Shown one piece after another: positions 40,700 through 50,378 of a stretch of 64,000 nucleotides of DNA. A program made the translations under genes and the position numbers. The stretch is from NCBI GenBank assembly GCA_947382625.1, contig CANDAG010000001.1:226196-290195 (forward strand), read 5' to 3'. This stretch comes from an uncultured Lachnospiraceae bacterium. GTDB taxonomy: Bacteria > Bacillota > Clostridia > Lachnospirales > Lachnospiraceae. Numbering within the stretch: position 1 is the first letter of the stretch; every line of letters begins with the position of its first letter. Below the pieces are notes generated by a model. It ran no database searches. It was not told the origin of the DNA and saw nothing but the letters and a program-made list of their open reading frames with translations.

Positions 40700-41536
40700 A
40701 TGATTGAATTAAGCAAAGGTTCCTTTGAAATCAATCTTTGTCGGCTTGCGGATAAACTGTTTTTGCTTCCGGAGATTGAATGTATCAGGATTAAAACAAT
40801 GGAAATTTGCCGTAGCAATAAAAATGAAATGATCAAGTCGGCCATAGATAAGTGTTATCATGATAGCTACAGCGATATTGACCTGAGCGTGGTGGTCAGA
40901 TTATCAGCTGAAGGAGGAATATCTTCCGATGAGTATGTGAAGCATATTGAGCACTGGGGATTTCCGGCGGAGACGATTCTGGGTATGTAATTGGTTCCCC
41001 AAAATAATGTGTACAGGATCATACTCAAAAACGGGATAAGATATGACCTAGGATTTGAATTTGTGTTTCATGAGAATGGCCCTGTGATCGATTTGAAGCC
41101 AATGAATGAGCAAAACTATAATGACGCTTACCCCATTGAGAATGTTGACAAATTTTGGTTTATCCAGATCCAGGCACTTGGAAAGCTTTATCGTAAGGAT
41201 CACCTGATCAGCAGCCATCTTGCCAACAGGAACATAAACGAAACGTTGGTTCAACAGATGATATTACGTGATCTGAAATACCAAACAAATCATCACAGAT
41301 ATGGTTATGAAGAAGAACTTACATATTTAAAATATACAATGCTTTGCCCCTATCAATCTGGAAACGTTGTTTTTGATGATATTGCAGACAGGATTTATGC
41401 CACAGCGTTAGCCTGTGATGAGTTGGCAGCCCTTTTTTATGATAGTTATGAGCCGAGAAGCAAGTGTTTTTTTGATATATGGGAATATTATGAAGAGGAA
41501 AGAAGCAGAGTACAGGCTGAAGAAATGCATGGATAG
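40700..41536 (+). pseudogene. nucleotidyltransferase-fold protein with in-frame stop
   Basis: The first part has YHDSYSDIDLSVVVRLSAEG, the acidic pair expected in aminoglycoside-type and other Pol-beta-like nucleotidyltransferases. A TAA at 40988-40990 interrupts it. The same frame continues at once as VPQNNVYRIILKNGIRYDLG, GFEFVFHENGP, then QIQALGKLYRKDHLISSHLA and ends at 41536. Full length would be about 278 residues. The fault could be a true nonsense mutation or a sequencing error. A terminator follows. Confidence 0.72.
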
Positions 41537-41553
41537 GAACGTGAGAAAGAATG

Positions 41554-41582
41554 GAGCATTGGAGAAATCTGATGCTCTTTTT
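41554..41582 (+). terminator. terminator after nucleotidyltransferase pseudogene
   Basis: Arms GAGCAT (41554-41559) and ATGCTC (41572-41577), followed by TTTTT. Confidence 0.7.
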
Positions 41583-41616
41583 CGTTCATCAGATGGTTTG
41601 CGAGGACTGATAGTGG

Positions 41617-41675
41617 TTGACAGGAATGTCTAATGGTATTAGACTATAGATGCAGGGTGTCTAATATGATTAGAC
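41617..41675 (+). promoter_or_regulatory. promoter with twin BlaI-type operators
   Basis: TTGACA (41617-41622) with a 17-base spacer to TAGACT. Two perfect dyads GTCTAAT-N3-ATTAGAC lie at 41628-41644 and 41659-41675, 31 bases (about three helical turns) apart. The first covers the spacer and -10 region. They precede a BlaI-type repressor gene and are very likely its operators. Confidence 0.85.
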
Positions 41676-41760
41676 CGATTTAAAAAGAAGAAACCCAAGA
41701 GGTGCAGACAGATTATTTACGATAGGGAGACAAACAGGCAGAGGAGGATAGCAGTACATC

Positions 41761-42117
41761 ATGGAACAATTCAAATTAGGAGAAATGGAGCAGCGTTTTG
41801 CGGAGATGATATGGAAGAAGGCGCCTATTGCCTCCGGAGAGCTGGCAAAGCTGTGCGGGGAAGCCTTCGGGTGGAAGAGGACTACGGCCTACACCATGTT
41901 AAAAAGGCTTTGCGACAGAAGGATCTTTGCAAATCAAGACGGTATGGTGGTGGCGCTCATGTCCAGGGAGGAATTCCAGGCCGCCAGGGGGGAGCAGTTT
42001 ATCAACGAGGCTTTCGATGGTTCTCTTCCTCGGTTTCTGGCAGCCTTTTCCCAAAGGAAAAAAATGAGCGAAAAGGAAGTGGAAGCCCTTAAGAAGATCA
42101 TTGAGGAGATGGAGTGA
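41761..42117 (+). CDS. BlaI/MecI-family transcriptional repressor
   Basis: Winged-helix repressor of 118 residues. The N-terminal domain reads GEMEQRFAEMIWKKAPIASG, ELAKLCGEAFGWKRTTAYTM and LKRLCDRRIF; the C-terminal part forms the dimer helices (KKMSEKEVEALKKIIEEME). In characterised systems such repressors are cleaved after signalling by the partner M56 protease. The cognate operators are the twin dyads upstream. The sensor gene follows after 42 bases. No beta-lactamase is adjacent. Confidence 0.9.
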   Translation: MEQFKLGEMEQRFAEMIWKKAPIASGELAKLCGEAFGWKRTTAYTMLKRLCDRRIFANQDGMVVALMSREEFQAARGEQFINEAFDGSLPRFLAAFSQRKKMSEKEVEALKKIIEEME

Positions 42118-42159
42118 GGGCCGGCAGGGCTGAAGGGTTAAGCGAGAGGAGGATGAAGG

Positions 42160-43749
42160 ATGGAACAGATACTGATCAGGGTTTTGAATATGAGTCTTAC
42201 AGCGGGAGTGGCGATTTTAGCTGTGCTGCTGATCCGGCTTTTGCTTGTGCGGGCGCCGAAGATTTTTTCTTATCTGCTGTGGCTGCCTGTGCTTTTCAGG
42301 CTGCTGTGCCCGGTTTCCTTTTCCATGGATATTTCATTGACGGGGCTTTTAAAAGCACCGCTTTCTGAGGAAGGGGAGCTTCAGTATATTCCCGCAGACA
42401 TTGGATTTATGCAGGAACCGGAGGTGACGCTTCCGGGAAAGATGATGACCGAAATGGTCAATTCTTCTTTGCCGGCAGGAACCCCGGCGGCGTCCATGAA
42501 CCCTATGCAGGGGATTTTGTTTGCGGGAGCGGTGCTTTGGCTTGCAGGGGTACTGCTCATGTTGATCTTCAGTGTGGCAGCCTGTCTAAGGCTGAGAAGA
42601 AAGCTGAAGGGGGCGGTAATAGAGGAAGGACAAGGGAATGTTTACCGGACGGACCAAATATCCATGCCCTTTGTCTGCGGTCTTTTCAGACCTGTAGTCT
42701 ATCTGCCCGCCGGCCTTGCCGGGGAGGAGAAGGATTATATCCTGCTCCATGAAAAGATCCATATCCGCAGGAAGGATCAGCTCTGGAGGGTTCTGGGCTA
42801 CCTTGCCTTAAGTCTCCACTGGTTTAATCCTCTGGTATGGCTTGCCTTTTATCTGAGCGGAAAGGATATGGAGATGTCCTGCGATGAGGCAGTGATCCGG
42901 AGGATGGGTATTTATATAAGGAAGAAATACTCTGCGTCCCTTTTGTCCTTTGCCTGCGGCAGGCGGGTAATGCCGGGGCTTCCCCTTGCCTTTGGGGAAG
43001 GACAGACCGGCAGCAGGATCAGAAATCTGCTGCACTACAAAAAGACAGGCCGGGCGGCTATGGCGGTCTTCGGAGCCCTTTGCCTTGCGGCAGCAGTGAT
43101 TTTGATTGCCAATCCGGGTAGAGGGGGACAGACGGAAAAAGGCGGCGGGCTGAGCTGTTATGAGATCCCTGTGGGGGATGATCAGCTTTTTTGGGGAATG
43201 AGCCGGGAGGAGCTTACAGCAGTTTTTGGGGAGCCCTCTGAGGAGGAAGCCAATGAATACGGGACCACAATGACCTACGATATGCCCATACAAAGCAGGC
43301 TGGGGGAGAGCTCTCAGATGATCCTTTATGTGGGGATCCGGAATGTGACTGATCCCGGGGCGCCGGAGGGCGAGAAGCTCTCTAACGGGCTTTGCGGTAT
43401 TATGATGACTCTTGCGCCCACCACCAGGGAGACAGTCCTGGAAAAAATAGAGGATTTTTATGGGGAGCTGTCCTCCGAAGGAGGCAGTACCAAGATGGAG
43501 GCGCAATTGCAGCAGGGAGTTCCTTCCTATTTCAATGAGGTTCATTTTTGTGAAGACTGGCGAGTGGGGAATCTGCCGGAGGAAGAATACCGGGAGCTTG
43601 CGGAGCGCTGTGAGATCAATCGGGGGCGGAAGCTTGGTGAGGATGATCTTCTGATGTCCGTCTATCTCTGGGGCGTGGAGGAGGGAGAGGCTTACCCCTG
43701 TGTGGTGCAGCTGGATGTCTCCATGATGGGTGCGCTGGCCTATCTCTGA
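42160..43749 (+). CDS. BlaR1-like M56 metallopeptidase sensor
   Basis: Membrane protein of 529 residues. Hydrophobic spans near residues 8-30, 36-53, 117-142 and 305-322 flank a zinc-protease site, HEKIH (197-201), in YILLHEKIHIRRKDQLW, with a downstream MSCDEAVI that supplies the third ligand. The extracellular C-terminus of about 200 residues is not a penicillin-binding domain; it begins LSCYEIPVGDDQLFWGMSRE and resembles nothing I can name, so the signal is probably not a beta-lactam by direct acylation. It should trigger cleavage of the BlaI-type partner. Confidence 0.88.
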   Translation: MEQILIRVLNMSLTAGVAILAVLLIRLLLVRAPKIFSYLLWLPVLFRLLCPVSFSMDISLTGLLKAPLSEEGELQYIPADIGFMQEPEVTLPGKMMTEMVNSSLPAGTPAASMNPMQGILFAGAVLWLAGVLLMLIFSVAACLRLRRKLKGAVIEEGQGNVYRTDQISMPFVCGLFRPVVYLPAGLAGEEKDYILLHEKIHIRRKDQLWRVLGYLALSLHWFNPLVWLAFYLSGKDMEMSCDEAVIRRMGIYIRKKYSASLLSFACGRRVMPGLPLAFGEGQTGSRIRNLLHYKKTGRAAMAVFGALCLAAAVILIANPGRGGQTEKGGGLSCYEIPVGDDQLFWGMSREELTAVFGEPSEEEANEYGTTMTYDMPIQSRLGESSQMILYVGIRNVTDPGAPEGEKLSNGLCGIMMTLAPTTRETVLEKIEDFYGELSSEGGSTKMEAQLQQGVPSYFNEVHFCEDWRVGNLPEEEYRELAERCEINRGRKLGEDDLLMSVYLWGVEEGEAYPCVVQLDVSMMGALAYL

Positions 43750-43803
43750 ACAGGGAGTAACTATAAAGCCGAAGGATGAATAGACAAAAAGAATCTAAAA
43801 CAA

Positions 43804-43876
43804 TTGTTGATGCCCCTGGAACGTAGTATAATAGGAAGCGCACTGATGTGCGCGTAGGTCATAAGGAATATTAAAA
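43804..43876 (+). promoter_or_regulatory. promoter with leader hairpin C and truncated B
   Basis: TTGTTG (43804-43809), 17 bases, TATAAT (43827-43832), then hairpin GCGCAC-TGAT-GTGCGC (43838-43853) and GGTCATAAGGAAT, the first part of module B, after which the similarity stops. The start site would fall at the base of the hairpin. It precedes the MGH1-like glycosidase gene by 26 bases. Confidence 0.78.
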
Positions 43877-43901
43877 AGTCATTCCGCAAAGGGGTATAAG
43901 C

Positions 43902-46685
43902 ATGAAAACAAAAAAATTTAAAGAGCCCATAGATCTGCTGCCCGACTGGGGGCCCTATTCCAAGAAATATATGGGGATCTCAAAGGTAGTATCTGACGCA
44001 CCGATCCCGGGGGCCAGGTTTGACTGTGTGGTGCATCCTATGCTGGCAAATACAAACCAGCCTGCGCCTAATGTAACCTTTCCCTCCTCCTGGCATATAT
44101 GGGAGGCGGCGCCTGATCTGTCCTATTATGCCTGCCGGGTGGAAATGGAGTGGAAGGATCAGGTCTACGCGGATGTTTCCTTTGCGAAGGTGGACGAGCA
44201 TACGAGGCTGATCCGGACGGAGTATGTAAACCATACGGATATGGATCAGAACTGTGTGCTGAACTATTACTTTTCCATGGAGTATCCAAGGAAACAGATG
44301 GTAAGGATTTCCGGCGACGGGCCCTTTGTGTATCAAAAGCTGACAGACTATGATACCCTGGAATTCGGAACGCCCCGGCCATGGGATCACCTGATGCCGG
44401 ACGGACTGCACAGAGGCGAGTTTTTTGACCCTCTGTTTCTGGAAGGACGGGGACTGGGGGACAGAGTTGTGGGGAATTTCCATTCTACGGATGGACTGAA
44501 GGCCTTTGGACAGGAAAAAGGGGATCGCGTGAGTTTTTCTATGGAGACGGAGGAGGACTTTGACAGGCTTACCTTCCGTTACAGGACCACCGGAGATGAG
44601 GATGGAGTCTTTATCCTGACGGTAAAAGGGGAGGATGGCAGCACCTGCATTTCTCAGAGGCTGGTGTTTCCTGCCTCACAGGAGCTTACGTTTCTCGCTG
44701 ATCCGGTGGATTTTTCTGCGGCGCCTGTGAAGGAAGCTTTACAAGCAGGCTCCAAAGAGAAGAAATATAAGAAAAAGCTGCAGATCCTCCTTGAAGCGGA
44801 AGGAAAGGGCGGGATTGAATTCGATTTTGCCGCTCTTCATTACAAAGAGGCCCCTGTAAAAACCTCAAGTTGCAAACCCGAATTTGAACCGGAATGCCGG
44901 AAGGCAGGAGATGGCTTTTGCTTTACCTATGAGGGCGTTCCGGAAACCTTTGGTTTCCTGCCCTTGACAGGGCAGCTGCGGGAGAGGCATCTGGCCACCG
45001 GGACCATCGAGGATGCGCTGGTGTCAAGGCTTTCTCAGGCAGATCCTTCTTTTGACCGCCTGACGGAGACCTTTACCTCTGCTTTTCAGCAAAAGCACAG
45101 TGACGAGGGGTTCTATGAGAACTTCATTGTCCATTCCATTTTTATCCCGGCAGGACAAAGCCATGTGGAGTATGCTCTGGTAGGAGATGTTTCAGGGAAG
45201 GAAGGGCTAAAGCCCATAACAGCTGATGAGGCGGAGGCAATCTATCAGAATGCGCGAAAGGCAGTAAGGCCTCTTGACTATAATCCGGACGGGGAGAGCT
45301 ATACCTTAAGCAACCGGATCCTGCAGGCAACGCTGTTGACTAATGTGGTCTATCCTATTTACCGGCATGGGGAATGGATCAAGCATCACACGCCGGGAAA
45401 GCGGTGGGACAGCCTTTACACATGGGACTCCGGCTTTATCGGACTGGGGCTTCTGGAGTGTGAGCCGAGGCTGGCAGAGTATGTCCTTGATCTGTATTTA
45501 AGCCAGCCGGAGAATCCGGATTTCGCTTTTTTGATGCATGGTTCCCCGGTTCCCGTACAGGCCTATCTTTATCTGGAGCTGCTCCAGAGAAGCGGGGATA
45601 AAAGCAGGCTCCTTTCCTGGTATCCCAGGCTGAAAAGATATTACCGTTTCCTGGCAGGGAAGGGGGAGGGCTCGGTGACCGATTCCTTTAAGAGCCGTCT
45701 GACCACCACCTTTGACTATTTTTATAATTGCAGTGGTATGGATGACCTTCCGCCTCAGGTAGAAATGTACCGCCTGGGAAAGAAAGCTGACTGTGCGCCG
45801 GCCCTTACTACCTCCCAGCTCATCCGCATGGCGAAGGTTTTAAGGATGACAGCCGCAGAGCAGGGGCTTTTAGAGGATGTCAGAGAGTATGAGGAGGATA
45901 TCGCCCTGCGTACAAACGCCCTGCAGAGCTTTGCGTGGGATGAGGAGAGCGGTTATTTTGGCTATGTGGTCCATGACCAGGACAAAAATCCCATCGGAGT
46001 GTTCCGGACGGCAGAGGGAGAGAACCTTTCCAAGGGAATGGATGGCATTTACCCGCTGATCGCCGGCGTCTGCACTAAGGAGCAGGAAAAAATACTGCTC
46101 TCCCATATCTTTTCCGAAAAGGAAATGTTCTCCCGGGTGGGTGTCAGCGCTGTTGACATGTCCGCCGGCTATTATCAGCCAAACGGTTACTGGAACGGGA
46201 ATGTCTGGTTTTCCCATCAGTGGTTTATCTGGAAGACCATGCTGGATTTGGGGAGAGGGGAAGAGGCGTACCGGATCGCCCGGACGGCTTTAGACGCCTG
46301 GAAGCGGGAGGTGGACCATTCTTACTATACCTTTGAGATGCTCAATATCGCCACCGCAAGAGGAGGATGGTTCCATCAGTTCGGAGGGCTTTCATCACCC
46401 GTCAATATCTGGGCGGCGGCTTATTATAAGCCCGGCACGGTGACCTGCGGGTTCGACCTGTGGATACAGTCTCAGGTCTATGACAAGGAGACGGATGGAT
46501 ATGAGCTGACAGTGACAAACTACGGGGATAGAGAAGAGATTCTTCTGGCAGTGACAAAAGCCCATTCCCGGCCGGAGGCCTATGTGAACGGTACGCCGGT
46601 TCCTGTGGTTTGCCGGACGAAGGGGGCGGTAGAGGTGACCATCCCGGCAGGGATCAAAGAAGGAAGAATTGTAATAAAAAGTTAA
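43902..46685 (+). CDS. MGH1-like (GH63-related) glycosidase
   Basis: Large cytoplasmic protein of 927 residues. The N-terminal half is beta-rich. From about residue 470 there is an (alpha/alpha)6 barrel of the trehalase/GH63/mannosylglycerate-hydrolase type, with KRWDSLYTWDSGFIGLGLLE (a likely acid Asp) and GYWNGNVWFSHQWFIWKTML. The C-terminus has a small beta domain (YELTVTNYGDREEILLAV). Substrate could be an alpha-glucoside or a glucosylglycerate-like compound. No signal peptide. Expressed through a leader hairpin element. Small cupin and HD genes follow. Confidence 0.75.
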   Translation: MKTKKFKEPIDLLPDWGPYSKKYMGISKVVSDAPIPGARFDCVVHPMLANTNQPAPNVTFPSSWHIWEAAPDLSYYACRVEMEWKDQVYADVSFAKVDEHTRLIRTEYVNHTDMDQNCVLNYYFSMEYPRKQMVRISGDGPFVYQKLTDYDTLEFGTPRPWDHLMPDGLHRGEFFDPLFLEGRGLGDRVVGNFHSTDGLKAFGQEKGDRVSFSMETEEDFDRLTFRYRTTGDEDGVFILTVKGEDGSTCISQRLVFPASQELTFLADPVDFSAAPVKEALQAGSKEKKYKKKLQILLEAEGKGGIEFDFAALHYKEAPVKTSSCKPEFEPECRKAGDGFCFTYEGVPETFGFLPLTGQLRERHLATGTIEDALVSRLSQADPSFDRLTETFTSAFQQKHSDEGFYENFIVHSIFIPAGQSHVEYALVGDVSGKEGLKPITADEAEAIYQNARKAVRPLDYNPDGESYTLSNRILQATLLTNVVYPIYRHGEWIKHHTPGKRWDSLYTWDSGFIGLGLLECEPRLAEYVLDLYLSQPENPDFAFLMHGSPVPVQAYLYLELLQRSGDKSRLLSWYPRLKRYYRFLAGKGEGSVTDSFKSRLTTTFDYFYNCSGMDDLPPQVEMYRLGKKADCAPALTTSQLIRMAKVLRMTAAEQGLLEDVREYEEDIALRTNALQSFAWDEESGYFGYVVHDQDKNPIGVFRTAEGENLSKGMDGIYPLIAGVCTKEQEKILLSHIFSEKEMFSRVGVSAVDMSAGYYQPNGYWNGNVWFSHQWFIWKTMLDLGRGEEAYRIARTALDAWKREVDHSYYTFEMLNIATARGGWFHQFGGLSSPVNIWAAAYYKPGTVTCGFDLWIQSQVYDKETDGYELTVTNYGDREEILLAVTKAHSRPEAYVNGTPVPVVCRTKGAVEVTIPAGIKEGRIVIKS

Positions 46686-46730
46686 TAAAAATTGTTTTTA
46701 GAAAAAATTTTGGAAAATGGAGGATATAAA

Positions 46731-47054
46731 ATGTTTGTATATAATAAAGACTGTGGTATGACCAATTGCGAGCCTGGCGTTGTCAGGAAGGTTATGGGGT
46801 ATAATGATGATGTGATGATGTGCGAGATCTCCTTTGAAAAGGGAGCCCGGGGGAATTCTCATTCCCATCCCCACACCCAGGTTACCTATGTGGCGGAAGG
46901 AAAATTTGCCTTTACCGTAGGCGGGGAGACTAAGGAGGTGTCCAAGGGAGACTGTGTCCTTATGCCTCCTGATGTAGAGCATGGAACGGTATGCTTAGAG
47001 GCCGGAAAGCTGGTGGATGTGTTCAGCCCTAAAAGAGAGGATTTCTTAGGGTAA
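46731..47054 (+). CDS. cupin-domain protein
   Basis: Single-domain beta-barrel protein of 107 residues. The metal-binding motif is GNSHSHPHTQVTYVAEGKFAF and the second cupin motif MPPDVEHGTVCLEAG; the histidines and Glu expected for a metal site are kept. ATG 46731 has GGAGG upstream; an in-frame start at 46692 is less likely. Such proteins often act as sugar isomerases, or as small sensor proteins; role unknown. Confidence 0.87.
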   Translation: MFVYNKDCGMTNCEPGVVRKVMGYNDDVMMCEISFEKGARGNSHSHPHTQVTYVAEGKFAFTVGGETKEVSKGDCVLMPPDVEHGTVCLEAGKLVDVFSPKREDFLG

Positions 47055-47067
47055 AGGAGCTGACAAA

Positions 47068-47571
47068 ATGAAAAATACAGAGGATTTATTGGACACATTA
47101 TATCAAAGCATGATTGCTTATTATGCAGGGGATCCTGCAAGGATCCAGCACTTTGTAAAGGTACACAGCTTTGCCCGTCTGATCGGCCGGCTGGAAAATC
47201 TGGAGGAAGAAACTCAGCGGATCCTGGAAGCAGCCGCTTTTGTCCATGACATCGGGATCAAGCCTGCGGAGGAGCTTTACGGGAACTGTGACGGAAGGCT
47301 TCAGGAAGAATTGGGACCGGAGCCTGCAGGGAAAATGCTGGAGGAATGCGGGTTCGGGAAGAGAGAAAGGGATCGCGTGGTTTATCTGGTGTCCCATCAC
47401 CATACCTATACAGATATTGAGGGAGCTGACTACCAGATTCTGGTGGAAGCGGATTTTCTGGTGAACCTTTTTGAAGGCGGCAGTTCGCCGGAGACAGCGG
47501 CAAACGCCTGTGAACGGATTTTCCGGACAAAGGCAGGGAAAGAAATCTGCAGGACTATGTTTGGTCTTTAA
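47068..47571 (+). CDS. HD-domain phosphohydrolase
   Basis: Metal-dependent hydrolase of 167 residues. The HD motif is in AAAFVHDIGIKPAEE, the first histidine in IQHFVKVHSFARLIG, and a third metal ligand region is LVSHHHTYTDIEG with a later Asp in LVEADFLVNLFEGG. Probably cleaves a nucleotide or signalling phosphate. It starts 13 bases after the cupin gene and 26 bases before ftsH; the group may be one operon. Confidence 0.87.
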   Translation: MKNTEDLLDTLYQSMIAYYAGDPARIQHFVKVHSFARLIGRLENLEEETQRILEAAAFVHDIGIKPAEELYGNCDGRLQEELGPEPAGKMLEECGFGKRERDRVVYLVSHHHTYTDIEGADYQILVEADFLVNLFEGGSSPETAANACERIFRTKAGKEICRTMFGL

Positions 47572-47597
47572 ACAAAAGTTATTAAAAGGAGTTTTTC

Positions 47598-49412
47598 ATG
47601 AAAGAAGTAAAATCACCCAAGAAACCTTTGATCTATTACTATGGGATGGCCATGCTGATCATTTTTTTGTTTAACATGGTGGTATCTCCCATGCTCATGA
47701 AGGGACGGATCGTGGAGGTTGACTATGGTACCTTTATGAAAATGACCGATGAGAAGAATATCGGCAGGGTACAGATGGACAGCGCGGAGATCATCTTTAC
47801 GGATAAGGAGGAGACGGCGATCTATACCACCGGCATCATGAACGATCCGGGACTGACTGAGCGTCTTTATGATGCGGGAGCCGTTTTTGCAAAGGACATT
47901 GAAAGGCCCACCTCGCCTCTTATGAGTATTTTTCTTTCGGTGATCCTGCCCATGCTGATCTTCATCGCCTTAGGACAGTATGTGGGACGCAAGCTTACCG
48001 AGCGGGCAGGGGGCCCTAACGCCATGATGTTTGGCAAGAGCAATGCCAAGGTTTATGTCCAGTCCACGGAAGGGATCCATTTTGATGATGTGGCAGGGGA
48101 GGATGAGGCCAAGGAAAGTCTGAAGGAGATTGTGGATTATCTGCATAATCCCAAAAAGTACACGGATGTAGGCGCTTCCATGCCCAAAGGCCTTTTGCTG
48201 GTAGGCCCTCCCGGTACCGGTAAGACCATGCTGGCAAAGGCAGTGGCGGGGGAGGCAAACGTCCCCTTCTTTTCCATGTCAGGCTCCGAATTCGTGGAAA
48301 TGTTCGTAGGTATGGGAGCCTCCAAGGTGCGGGATCTTTTTAAGCAGGCAAAAGAAAAGGCGCCCTGTATCGTCTTTATCGATGAGATCGATGCCATCGG
48401 CAAAAAGAGGGATGGGCAGATCGGAGGAAATGACGAGCGGGAACAGACGTTAAATCAGCTGCTCACCGAGATGGACGGATTTGAAGGTAATAACGGGGTG
48501 ATCATTCTGGCGGCAACTAACCGTCCGGAATCCTTAGATCCTGCTCTTACAAGGCCCGGGCGTTTTGACCGGCGTGTTCCTGTGGAGCTCCCCGATCTGG
48601 CAGGCCGTGAAGCCATTCTTAAGGTCCATGCCAAGAAGATCAGACTCTCTGATGATGTGGACTTCCACACCATTGCCCGTATGGCTTCCGGTACCTCCGG
48701 CGCGGAGCTGGCAAATATTGTCAATGAAGCCGCCCTGCGGGCAGTGCGCAGTGACCGGACCGTAGTCACCCAGGCGGATTTGGAGGAAAGCATTGAGGTG
48801 GTGATCGCCGGATACCAGAAGAAAAACGCCATCATGTCGGACAGTGAAAAGAAGGTTGTGTCCTACCACGAGATCGGCCACGCCCTTGTGGCCGCCATGC
48901 AGAGCCATTCCGCTCCGGTGCAGAAGATCACCATCATTCCCCGGACCTCCGGCGCCCTTGGCTATACCATGCAGGTAGAGCAGGGGGATAAGGTCCTGAT
49001 GACCAAACAGGAGATCGAGAATAAAATTGCAACCTTTACCGGCGGACGGGCGGCGGAGGAGATCGTTTTCGGAGAGATTACCACCGGAGCGTCCAATGAT
49101 ATCGAGCAGGCCACAAAGCTTGCCCGGGCCATGATCACCCGCTACGGCATGAGCGAGGAATTTGACATGGTGGCCATGGAGACGGTGACCAATCAATACC
49201 TGGGCGGAGATACAACTCTTGCCTGCTCGGCAGATACCCAGAAGGAAATTGACAGACGGGTGGTAGAGCTTGTGAAGGAGCAGCATGAAAAGGCGAGACA
49301 GATTTTGAAGGACAACCGAGGGAAGCTGGACGAGCTTGCCTCCTTCCTCTATGAAAAGGAGACCATCACAGGAGAAGAGTTTATGGAGATCCTGGGGAAA
49401 GAGGAAGGCTGA
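47598..49412 (+). CDS. ftsH: ATP-dependent zinc metalloprotease FtsH
   Basis: Membrane-bound AAA protease, 604 residues, which degrades misfolded membrane and some regulatory proteins. Two membrane spans (about residues 14-33 and 108-128) flank an external region. Walker A is GPPGTGKT (203-210), Walker [10 protein letters not shown] (258-266), second region of homology [10 protein letters not shown], and the zinc site HEIGH (424-428). The external region is shorter than in the main FtsH proteins, and it is not near hpt/tilS, so it may be a second copy. AAAAGGAG precedes the start. Confidence 0.93.
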   Translation: MKEVKSPKKPLIYYYGMAMLIIFLFNMVVSPMLMKGRIVEVDYGTFMKMTDEKNIGRVQMDSAEIIFTDKEETAIYTTGIMNDPGLTERLYDAGAVFAKDIERPTSPLMSIFLSVILPMLIFIALGQYVGRKLTERAGGPNAMMFGKSNAKVYVQSTEGIHFDDVAGEDEAKESLKEIVDYLHNPKKYTDVGASMPKGLLLVGPPGTGKTMLAKAVAGEANVPFFSMSGSEFVEMFVGMGASKVRDLFKQAKEKAPCIVFIDEIDAIGKKRDGQIGGNDEREQTLNQLLTEMDGFEGNNGVIILAATNRPESLDPALTRPGRFDRRVPVELPDLAGREAILKVHAKKIRLSDDVDFHTIARMASGTSGAELANIVNEAALRAVRSDRTVVTQADLEESIEVVIAGYQKKNAIMSDSEKKVVSYHEIGHALVAAMQSHSAPVQKITIIPRTSGALGYTMQVEQGDKVLMTKQEIENKIATFTGGRAAEEIVFGEITTGASNDIEQATKLARAMITRYGMSEEFDMVAMETVTNQYLGGDTTLACSADTQKEIDRRVVELVKEQHEKARQILKDNRGKLDELASFLYEKETITGEEFMEILGKEEG

Positions 49413-49440
49413 ATAGTTACAGGCTGAAAGCTCTCCGGTA

Positions 49441-50139
49441 TCACAGGGTTTCCATCATAAGCACGCCTTCCTGATTCCCGTAGGTTTCCACGATCTGGGG
49501 GAAGGTCATAGCCTTGTTAAAGCGCAACGTGATCACAGCAGAGATGACAGCAGTGTCATCTCTGTTTTTGATGCGGGACATTTCCAGATGCTCCACAATA
49601 CAGCCCTTGCTTTTGGCAAAGGAAATGAAATTGCTCATGTCGCCAAGGGCGGAAAATTCCACCCGAAGAGACACAATATCAGAGTTATTGGAGTGAAGAT
49701 GCCGGTCTACGATCCGCAAAAGCTTGATGGAGATCCAGATGGCGGCAAAGCCGATCAGCGCCCCGGTATAAAAGCCGGAGCCCAGGGCCAGTCCGAGGCA
49801 CGCCACCGACCAGAGCCCGGCAGCAGTGGTAAGCCCCCGTACCTGATTGGTCCTGGTGACCAATATGGTACCGGCGCCCAGAAATCCGATGCCGCTGATG
49901 ACCTGGGCAGGGATACGCCCGGCATCGGAGGAGCCGGTGGTATTGCTGATAAAAAGGCCTACCATCATGGCAAGAGTGGAGCCCAGGCACACTACCAGAT
50001 AGGTACGAAAGCCTGCAGGCCGGTGTCTTTTTTCTCTTTCATATCCCAAAACCCCGCCAAGCAGCATGGCCAGAAAGGTTCTGAGCAAAATAGAAACCAG
50101 GGTCAGTTCGCTGAGGATAGGAATCTGTTCAAGGATCAT
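49441..50139 (-). CDS. MgtC/SapB-family membrane protein
   Basis: Protein of about 232 residues. Four or five N-terminal spans hold the family sequences RTFLAMLLGGVLGYEREKRH, FRTYLVVCLGSTLAMMVGLF, QVISGIGFLGAGTILVTRTN and GLTTAAGLWSVACLGLALGSG. The C-terminal 80 residues form an ACT-like cytoplasmic domain. In pathogens MgtC inhibits the ATP synthase and aids growth at low magnesium. The start at 50139 follows GGGAG; the in-frame ATG at 50187 lacks a ribosome site. Confidence 0.88.
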   Translation of the reverse strand: MILEQIPILSELTLVSILLRTFLAMLLGGVLGYEREKRHRPAGFRTYLVVCLGSTLAMMVGLFISNTTGSSDAGRIPAQVISGIGFLGAGTILVTRTNQVRGLTTAAGLWSVACLGLALGSGFYTGALIGFAAIWISIKLLRIVDRHLHSNNSDIVSLRVEFSALGDMSNFISFAKSKGCIVEHLEMSRIKNRDDTAVISAVITLRFNKAMTFPQIVETYGNQEGVLMMETL

Positions 50140-50198
50140 TTCGGCGGTTCTCCCATTTCTGTATAGAGATATATGATGTAAGTACATGATCTAAATAC

Positions 50199-50227
50199 AT
50201 TGTACAATGGCAGGTGCCTTTTTCCAA
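50199..50227 (-). promoter_or_regulatory. promoter of the mgtC-like gene
   Basis: Minus strand TTGGAA (50222-50227), 17 bases, TACAAT (50199-50204). Only about 60 bases separate it from the start codon, too little for an M-box riboswitch. Confidence 0.55.
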
Positions 50228-50278
50228 GCCTCTGGAGGACTTTTTTAGAAAATGCAAACTCAGTCGCATTTTTTACTA

Positions 50279-50307
50279 TTGACTTTATCAGCGCCGCATT
50301 CAATAAT
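50279..50307 (+). promoter_or_regulatory. promoter of the OPA/MFS gene
   Basis: TTGACT (50279-50284), 17 bases, AATAAT (50302-50307). A small hairpin AATGC/GCATT with T-run just before it (50251-50272) could end upstream reads. Confidence 0.5.
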
Positions 50308-50378
50308 GGAACCGTTCGAATCGCGATCGGGCAGGTATTGCCCTGCGTGAAAATAGATTTTGGTAAGAGGGAAAGAGG

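Noticed and set aside
41761-43749. Beta-lactam resistance operon
   Set aside because: BlaI and M56 proteins are present, but the sensor lacks a penicillin-binding domain and no beta-lactamase or PBP gene is adjacent.
43902-46685. Several long reading frames on the minus strand and in other frames within this gene and others (for example 794-1240, 11571-12527, 17268-18314)
   Set aside because: They lie opposite or across well-supported genes, lack ribosome sites and show no family motifs; they are by-products of codon bias.
50140-50240. M-box magnesium riboswitch before the mgtC-like gene
   Set aside because: The leader between the promoter and the start codon is only about 60 bases, far too short, and lacks the conserved cores.
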